Shown here piece by piece: positions 1 through 10,731 of a stretch of 64,000 nucleotides of DNA. Below the pieces are notes generated by a model. It did no database searches. It was not told where the DNA came from and saw only the letters and a program-made list of their open reading frames with translations. Origin of the DNA: Strigamia acuminata (Eukaryota; Arthropoda; Chilopoda; Geophilomorpha; Linotaeniidae); assembly GCA_949358305.1 (NCBI GenBank), contig OX442323.1, positions 1,550,001 through 1,614,000 of the forward strand. Direction: 5' to 3'. Each line of letters opens with the position of its first letter. Position 1 is the stretch's first letter. A program made the position numbers and the translations under genes.

Positions 1-205
1 TGTCAATTAGCATCGATGAATTATGTTCACATTCCTCGTATTTTTTATCGTTGAAATCTTTAAGGCAGCATCGTAACAGCGAATAAATCGAGTGTGCGAT
101 TGAATCCGAGTTAAAATATTGGCTTAGGTGTTTATCGTCGAGATATTCGGTAAAAGGCCGCACACGTTCTTGGATTATTTTCATCGTTTCGTCGGTCGGC
201 GTCAT
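1..205 (-). CDS. 5' end of an unrecognised protein-coding gene
   Basis: An ATG on the minus strand opens a frame of 68 codons that runs off the left edge of the window with no stop. The peptide begins MTPTDETMKIIQERVRPFTE and continues as a mixed helical-looking sequence with a paired cysteine (LLRCCLKDF). It shows no signal peptide, membrane segment or motif that I can assign to a family. Its start lies 290 bases from the oppositely oriented Fcf2/DNTTIP2 start, which supports a real head-to-head gene pair. Base composition and codon choice look like the coding exons next door. The product is unknown. Confidence 0.6.
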   Translation of the reverse strand, partial: MTPTDETMKIIQERVRPFTEYLDDKHLSQYFNSDSIAHSIYSLLRCCLKDFNDKKYEECEHNSSMLID

Positions 206-495
206 CTTGTCAACATCTAGAAATTGAAAAGATAGATTATTTGCATCAATTAAACAAGAAAAGCTTACCGGGTGAGTTTTTTAATTGCAAGAATGACCAC
301 GGTGCTCGAGTGGCGCTTTAATTTGCTATTTTATTAAAATTAATTACACTCATTTTCATCCGTAATATGGAAATATCCTTAAATTTTAAATCAATACGGA
401 CCGAAGAAAAAGTAAAATTATTTTGATTTTTTTTTAAAATAATACTTAACTGTTCCGAACTAAATCCGGGATCTTTCATTCGCTCCTAATTGAAA
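206..495. promoter_or_regulatory. Probable shared divergent promoter
   Basis: This short AT-rich spacer separates two start codons pointing away from each other. It must hold both 5' UTRs and both promoters, so a bidirectional promoter is likely. I see no clear TATA element. This is inferred from position only. Confidence 0.45.
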
Positions 496-1473
496 ATGGC
501 GTCGAAAGGTGCAAGTTTCAAAGACCTTCTCGACGTGCTTTCTAAATCAGAATTGGTAAACTTACGAGCTAACTTTCTTCAGCATTTCTGTTCGCACCAC
601 GTTGAAATTTAATATTGGTTATTTTTAGCCGTCGAAATCCGTGTTTGTGGATGGGTACATGCAGAAAGGCGCAGTGCCGGCCTACTCGACTTCGGAAAGA
701 CGTTTAAGACGGCAGCGAAAAGTGAGAATTCAAGATTCAACTAATGCGTATTGAATGTATAGAAAGAATTGTTTGTTTCGTTTTGAATATTTAGATCGAA
801 AGTGAGAAAACTAAAGGGGCGAAATGGTTCAATATGCCGAGAACAGAAATGACGGAAGAAAGGAAAAACGATCTGACGATTATACAAATGCGCAACGTTT
901 TGGATCCCAAACGATTTTACAAAAAAAACGAAACTACGGTTTTACCAAAATATTTTCAGGTGAAATGACCGTTTACTTGTTATTGTTATTTTTTCAAGTC
1001 TCTTATTCATCAAGTTTTGAATTATTTTCAGATTGGCACAGTCGTCGAAGATGCAGCTGACTTCTATCACGCCAGAATACCCAAAAAACAAAGGAAACGA
1101 ACCATAGTGGAAGAGTTGCTTGCCGACGCAGACTTTTCAAAGTACATTTTTGTCGGCGCACTATTTTTGCAAAAATATTCGAGGTGTTGCTTCAAATGCA
1201 AAATTATGCCGCGTCACCTATTTGTATTCATTAGTTAAAAGTGCTTAAACTACCAATTATTAAATGCAACTAAGGCGCAGCATTTGATGTAACCCCTCAA
1301 TATATAATTTTTAATTTCACAGATGAATCAAACCGTTTTCTTTCTTTCTTTCTTTTTTCCCAATTAGAATTAAAAAGAGGTTTCAAGAGCAACAGCCAAA
1401 AAAGATGCCGAATAAATTCAGACGGAAAGATAAGAAAAAACATAAAAAATCTCCTAAAAAAGCACCCGAATGA
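496..1473 (+). CDS. DNTTIP2: Fcf2-domain pre-rRNA processing protein (DNTTIP2/TdIF2 family)
   Basis: Five exons join in frame: 496-555, 629-721, 795-959, 1032-1141 and 1368-1473, giving 177 residues. The Fcf2 domain starts near residue 62 (WFNMP) and includes the family signatures LDPKRFYKK (87-95), LPKYFQIGTVVED and VEELLADADF. The C-terminus is a lysine-rich tail (RRKDKKKHKK). Fcf2 proteins are nucleolar and act in early pre-rRNA cleavage within the small-subunit processome. Vertebrate DNTTIP2 is several times longer because of an N-terminal extension. This protein has only about 50 residues before the domain and is closer in size to yeast Fcf2. All introns are GT-AG. The ATG is followed by a coherent 20-codon first exon, and I see no better start. 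Confidence 0.93.
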
Positions 1474-1512
1474 ATTGTAATGAATTTTTCTGAATTTCTT
1501 CTTTATATAAAT

Positions 1513-1518
1513 AATAAA
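1513..1518 (+). terminator. Polyadenylation signal of the Fcf2/DNTTIP2 gene
   Basis: An AATAAA hexamer lies 40 bases after the stop codon in an AT-rich tail. It is a normal spacing for a short 3' UTR. Confidence 0.5.
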
Positions 1519-2055
1519 TAAGTTATTTTTATTAGTCAGTTTTGGTATGTAATTATTGTTTTGTATCATCTGAGCACTTTTAAAATGCAAACTGGAAGGT
1601 TTTTCAAGCAGATGCAAATTGTTTCGACCATTCATGCTGTCCCGTTGGCCGATATGTATTGAAAGTTTCCACCTTTTTTTAAAATATAAATATTTTATTT
1701 TACGCCAATTTCACGTGGTGGGAAAATGGTACATTTTCGATAAAAGTCTGGATTTTCACGTTAGGATTTTCAGGTTAGGCCTCTCGTCACTAGGTGGTTT
1801 GCTACCGTAGTTATGTAGTATGACGTCATCAGAAAAAGTTGTTTGTCGCAGCGGCACCTATCGAGGAACATTCTGCATGGTTTGTGGTCTCGGTCTCATA
1901 TGGCTATAAATGTCAGTTAGCTCGCCTTTTTATCGTTGCAAACTAATTTGAAAAGTTTGCAAACATTCTAGAGCCCTCGTTACGGAATATCATCGAGGAA
2001 TTTGTCAGGAGAATTAAGTCCGGGAGCACAAAAGAACGTGGGTGGTTTTTTAGGA

Positions 2056-5000
2056 ATGGCCGGGATGGCGCATAAACTCAAAAAAGGCGTAAGTCAACTC
2101 GACTCGATTTGAAAACATAAACCACTTAATCGCTTTCTATCTTCATAGTTTTACACCGAAGAGGAAGAGACTGAATCTCCTGATTTTTATTTCAATCAGG
2201 CGAGTACGGAGACGAGAAAATCGTGCGATTGAATTGAATAATTTGTATATTAATTAATTAATTAATTAATAATGGATTGGTTTGTTTGTTTCTTTCTATT
2301 TTTATTGTAGACGTTTAATACGAATCTTTACAGCCAGCCTTCGGCGAGTTCGATTGGTAATAGCAAATTATGTGTTGAGAATTGATTAAACAGGGTATGT
2401 TGTTCGCTTCATAGGAATGGGATCGCTGGGGTTGCAACAACCGTCCCGATCGCTGAGCGGGCAACAAATCAATCGCGGCTTTTCAAGCGCGTCCATCTCC
2501 GGTCATTTAACTCCGACGAGCACGTCGTCTCCCAGTTTCTCATCCAACATTGGAAGTGGCTTGCCGTCTCAACAGTCTTCACCCAACAGGTAATTAATTG
2601 ATTGCGTCAATTCAAAAGGACAGTGAAATTAAAAGCGAGCAAAAATGAATGGCAGTTTATTGTCGAGAGGAATTTTGTCTCAAGTCCAGGTTGGAAGGGA
2701 AATGAAGAGGCCTGTAACTGGTGGTTTAGGGTAGGTCCTACTTAACCACTGATACGATCTGACGACATTTTCACCTTTTGATTTTTTTTTTCCTTTTTTT
2801 TCCTTTTTTTTCTCTTTGCCGATAGGTTGACAGGATTTGGCTTGACCCACAATAGCAGGAGTTTCACTACGCCTGGTCTAATGAATTCATGTAAATAGAC
2901 ATTTATATTTGTAAACTAAGATGTTAGACTTAAATGTTTAGACATAATTAATTAATTAATTAATTAATTAATTAATTAATGCAGAATTGCCCTACTAACT
3001 AACACACAAATGGTAACACACAAATGGTAAAATGCGAATGCACGTCTATTTATTTGTAGCTAATGATGCTCCACCTGCATTGGATTTGTCAGAATTCCCG
3101 TCGCTCACAAATAGAGGGAGGCAAGATAGTGGAGGCCATTCTATGCCATCAATGGTTGGAAGACCTGCTTATGGTATGAACACTTTGCGCTCCCAATCTC
3201 AGTCCCAACCCTAAGTAAAATAAAATAAAATAAAGTAAAGTAAAGTAAAGTAAAGTAAAGTAACCCCTGTAGATGACATCATTAGTTGACGCGCTGCATT
3301 TGCATTTGCATACCCATTTTGCCAACTAGACACCGTATTATCTCGCAATGCGACTATTGCGGAGTAATACGGTGGGTAATACGGTTCGCCCGATTAGTTG
3401 TATTTGAATGTTTTTTTTATTTTCTCGTTTAGTTGGAATGGTGAAGCAGCCCGTGTCGGAATCGACTGAATTTCAGATCCACAGCGAAGATTTTCCAGCA
3501 CTTCCAGGCTCCCAAAGTAATAAAAAAATACTGACAAGTTGAGATAAGTTGAGGCGATCGAGTGAATTTTTACATTTTGTTTGTTGATTCGTTTCTAACG
3601 ACTGCGTAGCTCATGAGCCCGACGAAGACAATTCCGCTACAAAACTGGTTAGTCAGTTCACTGTAGGTTTAATTTTTTTTTTACTCTCTTTCTAGAATGA
3701 GTTACATAAGTTTTAATTAATTATGTGCCTCGTATTAGATAGTTTGACTCGCTAAGTCGCTAACTCGGTGTTTTTTTTTTTTTATTAATGATGGTATAAT
3801 TGTTTGTAGGGTTCCGGGACCGGACTAGGTAAACTAAGCTTAAGTTGTTGGCAGATTTGATTCGGCGTTTGTTTTTATCACGTTATTCTAGATTTGAGCA
3901 AGGAAAACACAAGATTGGCTGCGGAGAAGAACGGGAGCCAGTCTCAAAAGATTGGAATTCAGACGTGTCCAGACGGTGCGTATGATTAATCATTTTCATC
4001 ATTTCATCATTTGTCATTGTAATAAATGTATTCAATAAATTTTCTAGGCACTGTGACTAACATTCCAGCCGGCATGGTGACTGATCAATTTGGCATGATC
4101 GGCTTGTTGACATTCATTCGGGCAGCCGATACTGAACCTGCTCTTGTTTCATTGGCTTTGGGAAGTGATCTAACGACACTGGGACTAAATTTGAATTCCC
4201 CCGAAAATTTATACCCTAATTTTGGAGGACCATTTTCCGAAGTCGCTTGCCGACCACAAGATATAGGTATTATAGGTGTTTAATTCGTTGTACAATTCGA
4301 AAGTGCTTTCCAAAGTGTTTGAGTGATTTTGTTTGAATTTTGTTGACAGATTTTCATGTGCCGGCGGAGTACTTGACGAATGTTACTATACGTGAGAAGG
4401 TAAAATGGGCGATTGTCATTTTTACATATTTTACAGTTTTCTTACAAACTTCTTTTGGGGCTATTTTATTACTGCCACTCACCTTTTGTCTCACCAACAC
4501 GAAACTGTTGGGCAATTGGTTCAGTTGAGTCGTTTGTGGGTAATCCACTGCTCAAAATGTGCAATTTGTTATGAATCATTCATTTCTGGTTGAAAATGAA
4601 TAACCAAGTGGAGTGGTGCAGTGGAGCATTGGAGTGTGTTCCGGCTATGCTAGTCCGCTCCAAAGCCCCGCTTAAACCGGCACTGATAGTGGCCAACATG
4701 CAAATAGTCAAAAATTACATTTGCGGGTAGCAATCAAAGTGAAATTTAGATTTCAATTTTTTGTTGAAAAATTTGATTTTTAAATATTCTCATTAATTTC
4801 GTGTGTGTTTTTTATTAAATTTCCAGTTAGCACCAATAAAATTATCACGATATGGAGAAGATTTATTATTTTACATGTTCTACACAAATGGAAATGACGT
4901 TCTTCAATTAGCAGTTGCAGCGGAACTGTAAGTTGTTAAAATATGTGCGGAAATATGAGGAAAGTTTGAAAAATAAACGAATAATTTGAAATAGCGTTGC

Positions 5001-5363
5001 ATTCAACGGCCAATAACATAGCACCAAAACTGTTTAAAACTGAATTTCAAGTTGGAATGAAATAATATAAAATTGCACCGAAAGAGTTGATTTTGTCGAA
5101 GCTTAAAGTTTTGCTTTTCCATTTGCAGATATAGCCGAGATTGGAGATTTCATAAGGAAGAACGAGTGTGGATCACGAAGCCGCCTGGAATGGTTGCATT
5201 GGAGAAAAACTCGACGTATGAACGAGGAACGTACTATTTTTTCGACGCGCAGAATTGGCGTAAAGTTGCAAAAGAATTTCATTTGGATTATGATAAATTG
5301 GAAGAACGGCCTCATTTGCCACAATCATTATACCACAGTATCGGCCAACCGTTGTTGACATAA
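2056..5363 (+). CDS. CNOT2: CCR4-NOT transcription complex subunit 2 (NOT2/Rga family)
   Basis: I assembled 15 in-frame exons (462 residues): 2056-2088, 2149-2199, 2311-2356, 2415-2589, 2656-2730, 2826-2890, 3060-3173, 3433-3516, 3610-3647, 3810-3828, 3892-3975, 4048-4266, 4350-4399, 4827-4927 and 5129-5363. The N-terminal half is Ser/Gly/Gln-rich and low in complexity. Conserved family stretches follow: LDLSEFPSLTNR, IHSEDFPALPG, VTDQFGMIGLLTFIRAA, LGSDLTTLGLNLNSPENLYP, and the C-terminal NOT box with RGTYYFFDAQNWRKVAKEFH. CNOT2 is a scaffold subunit that pairs with CNOT3 on CNOT1 in the deadenylase complex, controlling mRNA decay and transcription. The intron after exon 2 uses a GC donor (2200-2201). 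The frame stays open upstream of the chosen ATG to 1972 with no earlier ATG, so a 5' exon could be missing. The gene is tail-to-tail with COMMD3. Confidence 0.95.
2945..2980. repeat. TTAA/ATTA tetranucleotide run in a CNOT2 intron
   Basis: About nine AATT-type units between CNOT2 exons 6 and 7. Confidence 0.85.
3215..3262. repeat. TAAAA/TAAAG pentanucleotide run in a CNOT2 intron
   Basis: About nine units shifting from TAAAA to TAAAG, between CNOT2 exons 7 and 8. Confidence 0.85.
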
Positions 5364-5630
5364 GACGAACATTTGACGAATTGTTTAAAACGTTAACTTG
5401 TAAAAACAAAGAAAAAGAAAAAGAAAAAAAACCTTAACTATTTTATACAACGTGATCATTAATTAATTCTCAATTAACTCATTACACTTTCTTTTTGTTG
5501 TTTGGACAAATGAAATTGGTTATCTTTACTTACACATGTTATATTTTAAACATTTTGCAATAGTACTTTCCACAGTGGTTTTTAATGTTTAAAGTATGTG
5601 ATTTTTGGTCATGAGCCGTATTTTTCAAGT

Positions 5631-5636
5631 AATAAA
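5631..5636 (+). terminator. Polyadenylation signal of CNOT2
   Basis: AATAAA lies about 270 bases after the CNOT2 stop. It is only about 65 bases from the opposing COMMD3 signal, so the two transcripts end close to each other and may overlap. Confidence 0.5.
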
Positions 5637-5697
5637 AGTTTATAGAAACTGTCTCAGTCTCAGTGCTTTTGTTTGTTCTTTAAGTATATTTCGACAT

Positions 5698-5703
5698 TTT
5701 ATT
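5698..5703 (-). terminator. Polyadenylation signal of COMMD3
   Basis: AATAAA on the minus strand lies about 35 bases after the COMMD3 stop codon, in the convergent spacer with CNOT2. Confidence 0.45.
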
Positions 5704-5738
5704 AATATACATCTTAATGCTGCAGAAGACGAAAATGA

Positions 5739-6811
5739 TCACATCCTAGTCACTCGTTCCATACATTTGACCGCATCTTTTAATTTACTAACTAAATCCT
5801 AAACAAATTATTAGTTAATATTTTGTATCAATATCAATGAACACGCAATTCAATTACCTGCAATTGCTCAGGATTGCACGAAAATGTTACATCTTCAGTT
5901 TCTTCTTGTCCATATTTCTATGTTTTAAATTAAAACCAAATTTCTAACGCGAAACAACCACTAAATCTAATTTTTTTTTATACCTCGGTCTTTAAACAAA
6001 TAAGGCACGATGATTCATCTATTCGCTCCACAATATTGCTCTAATGAAAATAATTGAATAATTAGAATGACGAAATAAATTTCAAGATTAATTAATAATT
6101 AAAACACTACTTTGATGCAATATTCCAATCTCCAATCTGCATCGACAACGTGCGGCAATGTGTGCGAAATACTGAAAACAACACGTGTAAAAAAAATTCA
6201 TCGAGTTAGAAGTCGCTCAGTTATTAAATTAATGCGCAAACCTGCTTAGCTGAACACGAATCTTGCTTTTGTACCGCTAAAATAAATTTCGGAATTAATA
6301 TTTAAAAAACTAATAAATAAATAAATACGGAAGTAAAAGACTTTTCGTTTGGTTTACTTTAAACCGACTAATAAAAGTCGCACATCGTTCAGAACTCAAT
6401 TTGTCATCTAAAATAGAACTAAACAAAATTGCATTTAATTGAAAACAAAATCGAATAACAAGAACAATAATTAATACTTTAAAGTGGTCGGATCCAAGTC
6501 CAATTTTGCAGCTTCTAATGTAAATGTAAGTAACCCGGCGTATGCTTGCTTCAACACAGCTACATCGGTTGAGTGTGTTTTGCTTAAAACTAAATTAAAA
6601 GATTTAAAAAAAAAACACGATATGAATTAAAAAATGCACAAATAAAAATAAAAAATTGACAAGTCTGACAACCTGTAATGTCCTTCTGGTCGTTAATTTT
6701 CAGCAAATTGAAGAAGACGCTGTCGGTCAATTGTAAGAAACATGGTTCGGATATCCGAGCTGGATCTCCGGCAAGTTGCAGTCCACCGATCACTTGTTTC
6801 GACAGCTCCAT
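5739..6811 (-). CDS. COMMD3: COMM domain-containing protein 3
   Basis: Eight minus-strand exons join in frame to 194 residues, almost the human length of 195: 6673-6811, 6478-6589, 6358-6418, 6242-6276, 6111-6171, 5984-6040, 5858-5917 and 5739-5798. The protein begins MELSKQVIGGLQLAGDP, like vertebrate COMMD3. The C-terminal COMM domain contains the hallmark tryptophan in DADWRLEYCIK (Trp129), then FSCNPEQLQDLVSKLKDA near the end. COMMD proteins assemble with CCDC22 and CCDC93 into the Commander complex, which works with Retriever in endosomal recycling and affects NF-kB signalling. Exons are 35-139 bases and the introns short. The start lies 226 bases from the divergent CDKAL1 start. Confidence 0.94.
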
Positions 6812-7037
6812 CCCAGAGAAAACAATTCAAGTTCACCAGGTGTGATCGCGAGTCTGTGAAGTTGCGATAACGAAAAGGCGGCGCAAAATTTTACCGAAAT
6901 TTCTCACCAGATGCCAGGCTGAAAACACTCTTGTTATTAGAGTCGAGGTTACGACGTCCTTACCTGACCCCAAAACGCTCTCTGTGTCTTTATGATGTAC
7001 ACATGTTGCGAGGTTTTGTTGTGAGCAAATTTCGAAG
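6812..7037. promoter_or_regulatory. Probable bidirectional promoter, COMMD3/CDKAL1
   Basis: Two start codons face away from each other across this spacer, which is less AT-rich than the other spacers nearby. It should contain both transcription start regions. No TATA box is obvious. This is inferred from gene layout. Confidence 0.5.
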
Positions 7038-9310
7038 ATGGCATGCAATGGCAACGGGGATTTGGAAGACATCGAGGACTTACGCGGCCAATTTAATGTA
7101 AACACTGACGCCAAGCCAGGGTCGAATGGGGTCATTCGACGCGTTAAAAGATCAAAAGCGAGTAATTGCACGGTGCAAGCCGACAGTTTCATCCCGGGCA
7201 CGCAGGCCATTTACGTGAGAACATGGGGATGCTCGCATAACAACTCGGACAGCGAATACATGGCCGGCCAGCTGGCCGCTAATGGTTATACGATTGTAGG
7301 TGAGCGAGTGTTTCGAAGCTTTATTTTCGTTCTTCGTCGAAAAAAATTATTAATTATTAATTATTAATTTTTTTTTTTTTTTTTCTAGATGATAAAATGA
7401 ATGCTGACTTGTGGTTGTTGAACAGTTGCACGGTTAAAAATCCAGCGGAAGACCATTTGAAGAACGAAATAAATTTGGCGAAAACTCTGAAGAAAAATGT
7501 GGTAGTTGCGGGCTGCGTGTCGCAAGCTGCGCCCAATTCGAAGTTTCTGTACGGACTGAGCATCGTCGGTGTGCAGCAGATCGACAGGGTCGTCGAAGTC
7601 GTCGAAGAAACGCTGAAAGGGAACTCGGTTCGTTTGTTGTCGCAGAAGAAGGAAAACGGAAAGAAGTCCGGAGGAGCTTCGCTGTTACTTCCCAAAATTC
7701 GAAAAAATCCGCTGATTGAAATTATACCCATAAATACTGGGTAAAACAAAAGTAGAATATTATTACGACTGCATAAACAAAGTTTTTAAAACGTGAACAA
7801 ATATAATTATATTTTATAGTTTAGAAAAGATGACGTAATTGTTTGTGCAGCTTGGCGCCCAATTTTCGAGAAATTTCATTCATTCTAATTTTTCTAGCTT
7901 GTTTTACACATTTGTTTCGTCTTTGTTTTAGGTGTTTGAACCAATGCACGTATTGCAAGACGAAGCACGCGAGAGGCAATTTGGGCAGTTACAGCATCCG
8001 AGAGATTGTGGAAAGAGCTGAGCAAGCGTTTACTGGTTGCGAATTGCTTCGATTCGCTTTTTTAGAAATGTTTTTTTTGACGTTTTTGTTTTGCAGAAGG
8101 AGTGGTTGAAATTTGGTTAACGTCGGAAGACACCGGGGCTTACGGACGCGATATCGGAGCGACGTTGCCCGATTTGTTGTGGCAGTTGGTTAAAGTGATT
8201 CCGACGGGATGCATGTTGCGTCTCGGGATGACAAATCCGCCGTATATTTTAGATCATTTAGAGGTTTGTGCAATACAATTGGACGATAAAATTTTAACAT
8301 TTTACTTAATTTTTTTAATTTCAGGAAATGGCCAAGATATTTGCTTTGCCGTGCGTTTATGCATTTCTTCACGTCCCTGTCCAGTCGGGAAGTGATCAAG
8401 TTCTGGGCGACATGAGGAGAGAATATTTTGTGTCGGACTTTGAAAGAGTTGTTGATTTCTTGAAAGAAAGGTGAATACAATTCATTACCATTTCAATATG
8501 CATTTATGCATTTATGCATTTATTTGGTATTACAGAGTGCCGGGAATAACGATAGCCACCGACATAATTTGCGGATTTCCGTCCGAAACGGAAGAAGTAA
8601 TATTGTTTAAACAGGCGCGGTTTTTAATTACGGTGGTAATTAATTAATTAATTCTTTTATTTTTCGTGTAAGGATTTTGAAGGAAGCGTACATCTAATCG
8701 AAAAGTATAAATTTCCGAGTTTGTTTATTAATCAGTTTTATCCTCGACCCAACACTCCTGCAGCAAAAATGCCGCGAATTGCGACGCAAATTGTATGTCC
8801 CTATTTTTTAATTTAAGAAATTTAAACATGATGTTCTTTTTTTTTTTAAGGTTAAGCAAAGAACGAAAAAGCTTTCTAACATGTTTGCAAATGTTTTACC
8901 GTACACCGATCGCGTGGGTTCGATTGAGCACATCCTGATTACGGAAGTTGCGCACGATGGCAAACATTACGTGGGCCATAACAAGTATTACGAACAGGTA
9001 CGGGTTTGGAAAATCGTAATTTCCGACAGCGTAAGAAACTTATTGAATCGTTTAGATTCTTGTTGTAAAAGAAGACGAGCTTCTGGGTAGAATGTGCGAC
9101 GTGGAAATAACGTCAACGGGAAAACACTACATGATGGGCACCAGATTAAAAAGAAGCAAACCCTCAAAGCCGCGCTCAAAAGCGTTCGAGTTTGCTCGAA
9201 GCTCCACTAATGATTTCTTTTTTTATATCGTAGTTATTGGGATTGTGATACTTGTAGTTGCGAGGTTAGCGCACAAGTATTTTCATATTTTAGTTGTTTA
9301 CTCGGCTTGA
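7038..9310 (+). CDS. CDKAL1: tRNA-t6A37 methylthiotransferase (CDKAL1, MTAB-type radical SAM enzyme)
   Basis: Nine exons join in frame to 537 residues: 7038-7299, 7389-7740, 7932-8035, 8097-8263, 8325-8470, 8536-8596, 8673-8792, 8851-8997 and 9056-9310. The N-terminal UPF0004 domain has the three cysteines for the second iron-sulfur cluster: Cys65 ([12 protein letters not shown]), Cys101 (NSCTVKNP) and Cys130 (AGCVSQ). The radical-SAM motif CxxxCxxC is at Cys206, Cys210 and Cys213. A TRAM-like segment follows ([18 protein letters not shown]). A hydrophobic tail from about residue 507 would anchor it in the ER membrane, as in animal CDKAL1. The enzyme converts t6A37 to ms2t6A37 in tRNA-Lys(UUU), aiding decoding fidelity. 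All catalytic cysteines are intact. Confidence 0.96.
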
Positions 9311-9320
9311 AATGCTTTGG

Positions 9321-9326
9321 AATAAA
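9321..9326 (+). terminator. Polyadenylation signal of CDKAL1
   Basis: AATAAA lies only 10 bases beyond the stop codon, which would make a very short 3' UTR. A hAT-like MITE begins 55 bases further on. Confidence 0.45.
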
Positions 9327-9381
9327 GTTAAGTTCATCCTGCGCAACCATGCCGCTCATTTGTCTACTAGTCTGTGACAGT

Positions 9382-9548
9382 CAGGGCTGGACTGGGTACA
9401 AATTTAGTACCCGGAAATCTGGATGGGTCGGGCCACAGGGACAGGCTACGGTGGGCCAGGGACGGGGCACAGTGACTACTTACCTTGGGTGGACCCGCCA
9501 CGGGCCACCGGCAAATTCCCGGTAGCCCGCCAGACCAGTCCAGCACTG
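9382..9548. mobile_element. hAT-like MITE, copy 1
   Basis: This 167-base element has terminal inverted repeats: CAGGGCTGGACTGG on the left and the complement of CAGTGCTGGACTGG on the right. Flanking 8-base sequences GTGACAGT and GTAACAGT differ at one position and look like an 8-bp target-site duplication, the hAT signature. It is GC-rich compared with its surroundings and has no coding capacity. A longer relative with the same termini sits inside the LTR element near 20-21 kb. Confidence 0.85.
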
Positions 9549-10731
9549 GTAACAGTTACGCTATTTATCCCACATAAATGACTAATTTTGCCAATAGATG
9601 GCGCTTTCGATCATTTAGCGGCAAATTTAACGGGAATGTTAGGACTTGAAATTAAACTACATAAAATCGTGTTTTATGTTAGTTTTTTGTCAGATTGCAC
9701 TTTTAATAATATATTTATTTAAGTAATTATGATAATATTTGTTGAGTCATCGTCACAGGTCTAATGCTTTCGACCTTCGACCTAGGTAACTATTTATTCC
9801 AGGCTTAAGGGTGCTAAATGCTAACCCTTAATGGGACCGTGAGTGAATGCAAAGTGTCGTTGGTGATTGGATTATAGTACTTTGTAGCACCGAGGTTATA
9901 AGTGGCTAATGGACCTCCAAAGTGTGGCGAATTTGGTTTTGCCATATTTGCAGGGACGTTCTCTTCGTCGCCAGTTGTGACAAGTCAAAATATTCATCTT
10001 TTGAACATTTGCAATGTGTTATTTGATAAAATTTCCTACGTTTGGCTTGGTGTGCTAAATTAGCCACACTTGTGGCCACCTGGAAAAATAGGTTGCTCAG
10101 TTCCAGCACATGTGGAAATGGTTTTAATGATGATAAAGTTGAATGTAGCAGCTGTGACTGTGATAGCTAGGATAGCTAGGATAGCTAGGATAGGGTATGT
10201 AATTGAGATTGTTGGGTTGGGATGCATCACTGCTCTTCCAAATGAATTCTGGCTAGTCCAAAACTGAATGGCCATCGTCTACTCGTGTTGGCATTTGTTT
10301 TTTGTTTCAAATAATAATCAATATCAGTCAGTGTGTATTTGTTATGACGTAATAAATTATCCATTCACAGTGGTTCAACACAACAGAGTGGTGAGAATTT
10401 GTGAGAAAAGTTGATGTCACCCCGGTGGTTGGTAAATCGTGATTACCGTCTTCACACTTTGCTTTATTCGTGGGGAAGTAATAGAGAAAGGGAGATATTG
10501 TTTGGATGAGTTTGCTGTGTCTGGTTTGCTTGGAAATTTGAATCCTTATGGTTGTGAGGGTTGGAACTTGGAAGGTTCCACAGTGAGCGCAATAAATTTA
10601 GTTTATTCTTGTCTGATGTAAGCTCACTTCATTTTTTCACGACCAAACTAATCTAACTTTATTTATAAATTTATACAATTGAGAGCATTCTAACAATGTT
10701 AATTTCTCTCGTGCTAATCACAATATGAATA
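9549..10731. other. Intergenic stretch between CDKAL1 and the palindromic element
   Basis: I see no supported gene here. It contains a strong match to a CTCF-type core (CCAATAGATGGCGC, 9591-9604) and a short tandem run of GATAGCTAG-type units around 10160-10195. The rest is unremarkable AT-rich sequence. Confidence 0.5.
9591..9604 (+). promoter_or_regulatory. CTCF-like motif
   Basis: CCAATAGATGGCGC matches the animal CTCF core CCASYAGRTGGCRS at 13 of 14 positions. It lies in the spacer between the housekeeping cluster and the repeat-rich receptor locus, a plausible boundary position. Binding is inferred only. Confidence 0.3.

Noticed and set aside
3026-3214. Separate short gene beginning at an ATG near 3032
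   Set aside because: The frame is CNOT2 exon 7 read from inside the intron; the acceptor at 3058-3059 and the conserved LDLSEFPSLTNR explain it.
6833-7210. 125-codon minus-strand frame over the CDKAL1 start
   Set aside because: It is antisense to the first CDKAL1 exon and has no similarity of its own.
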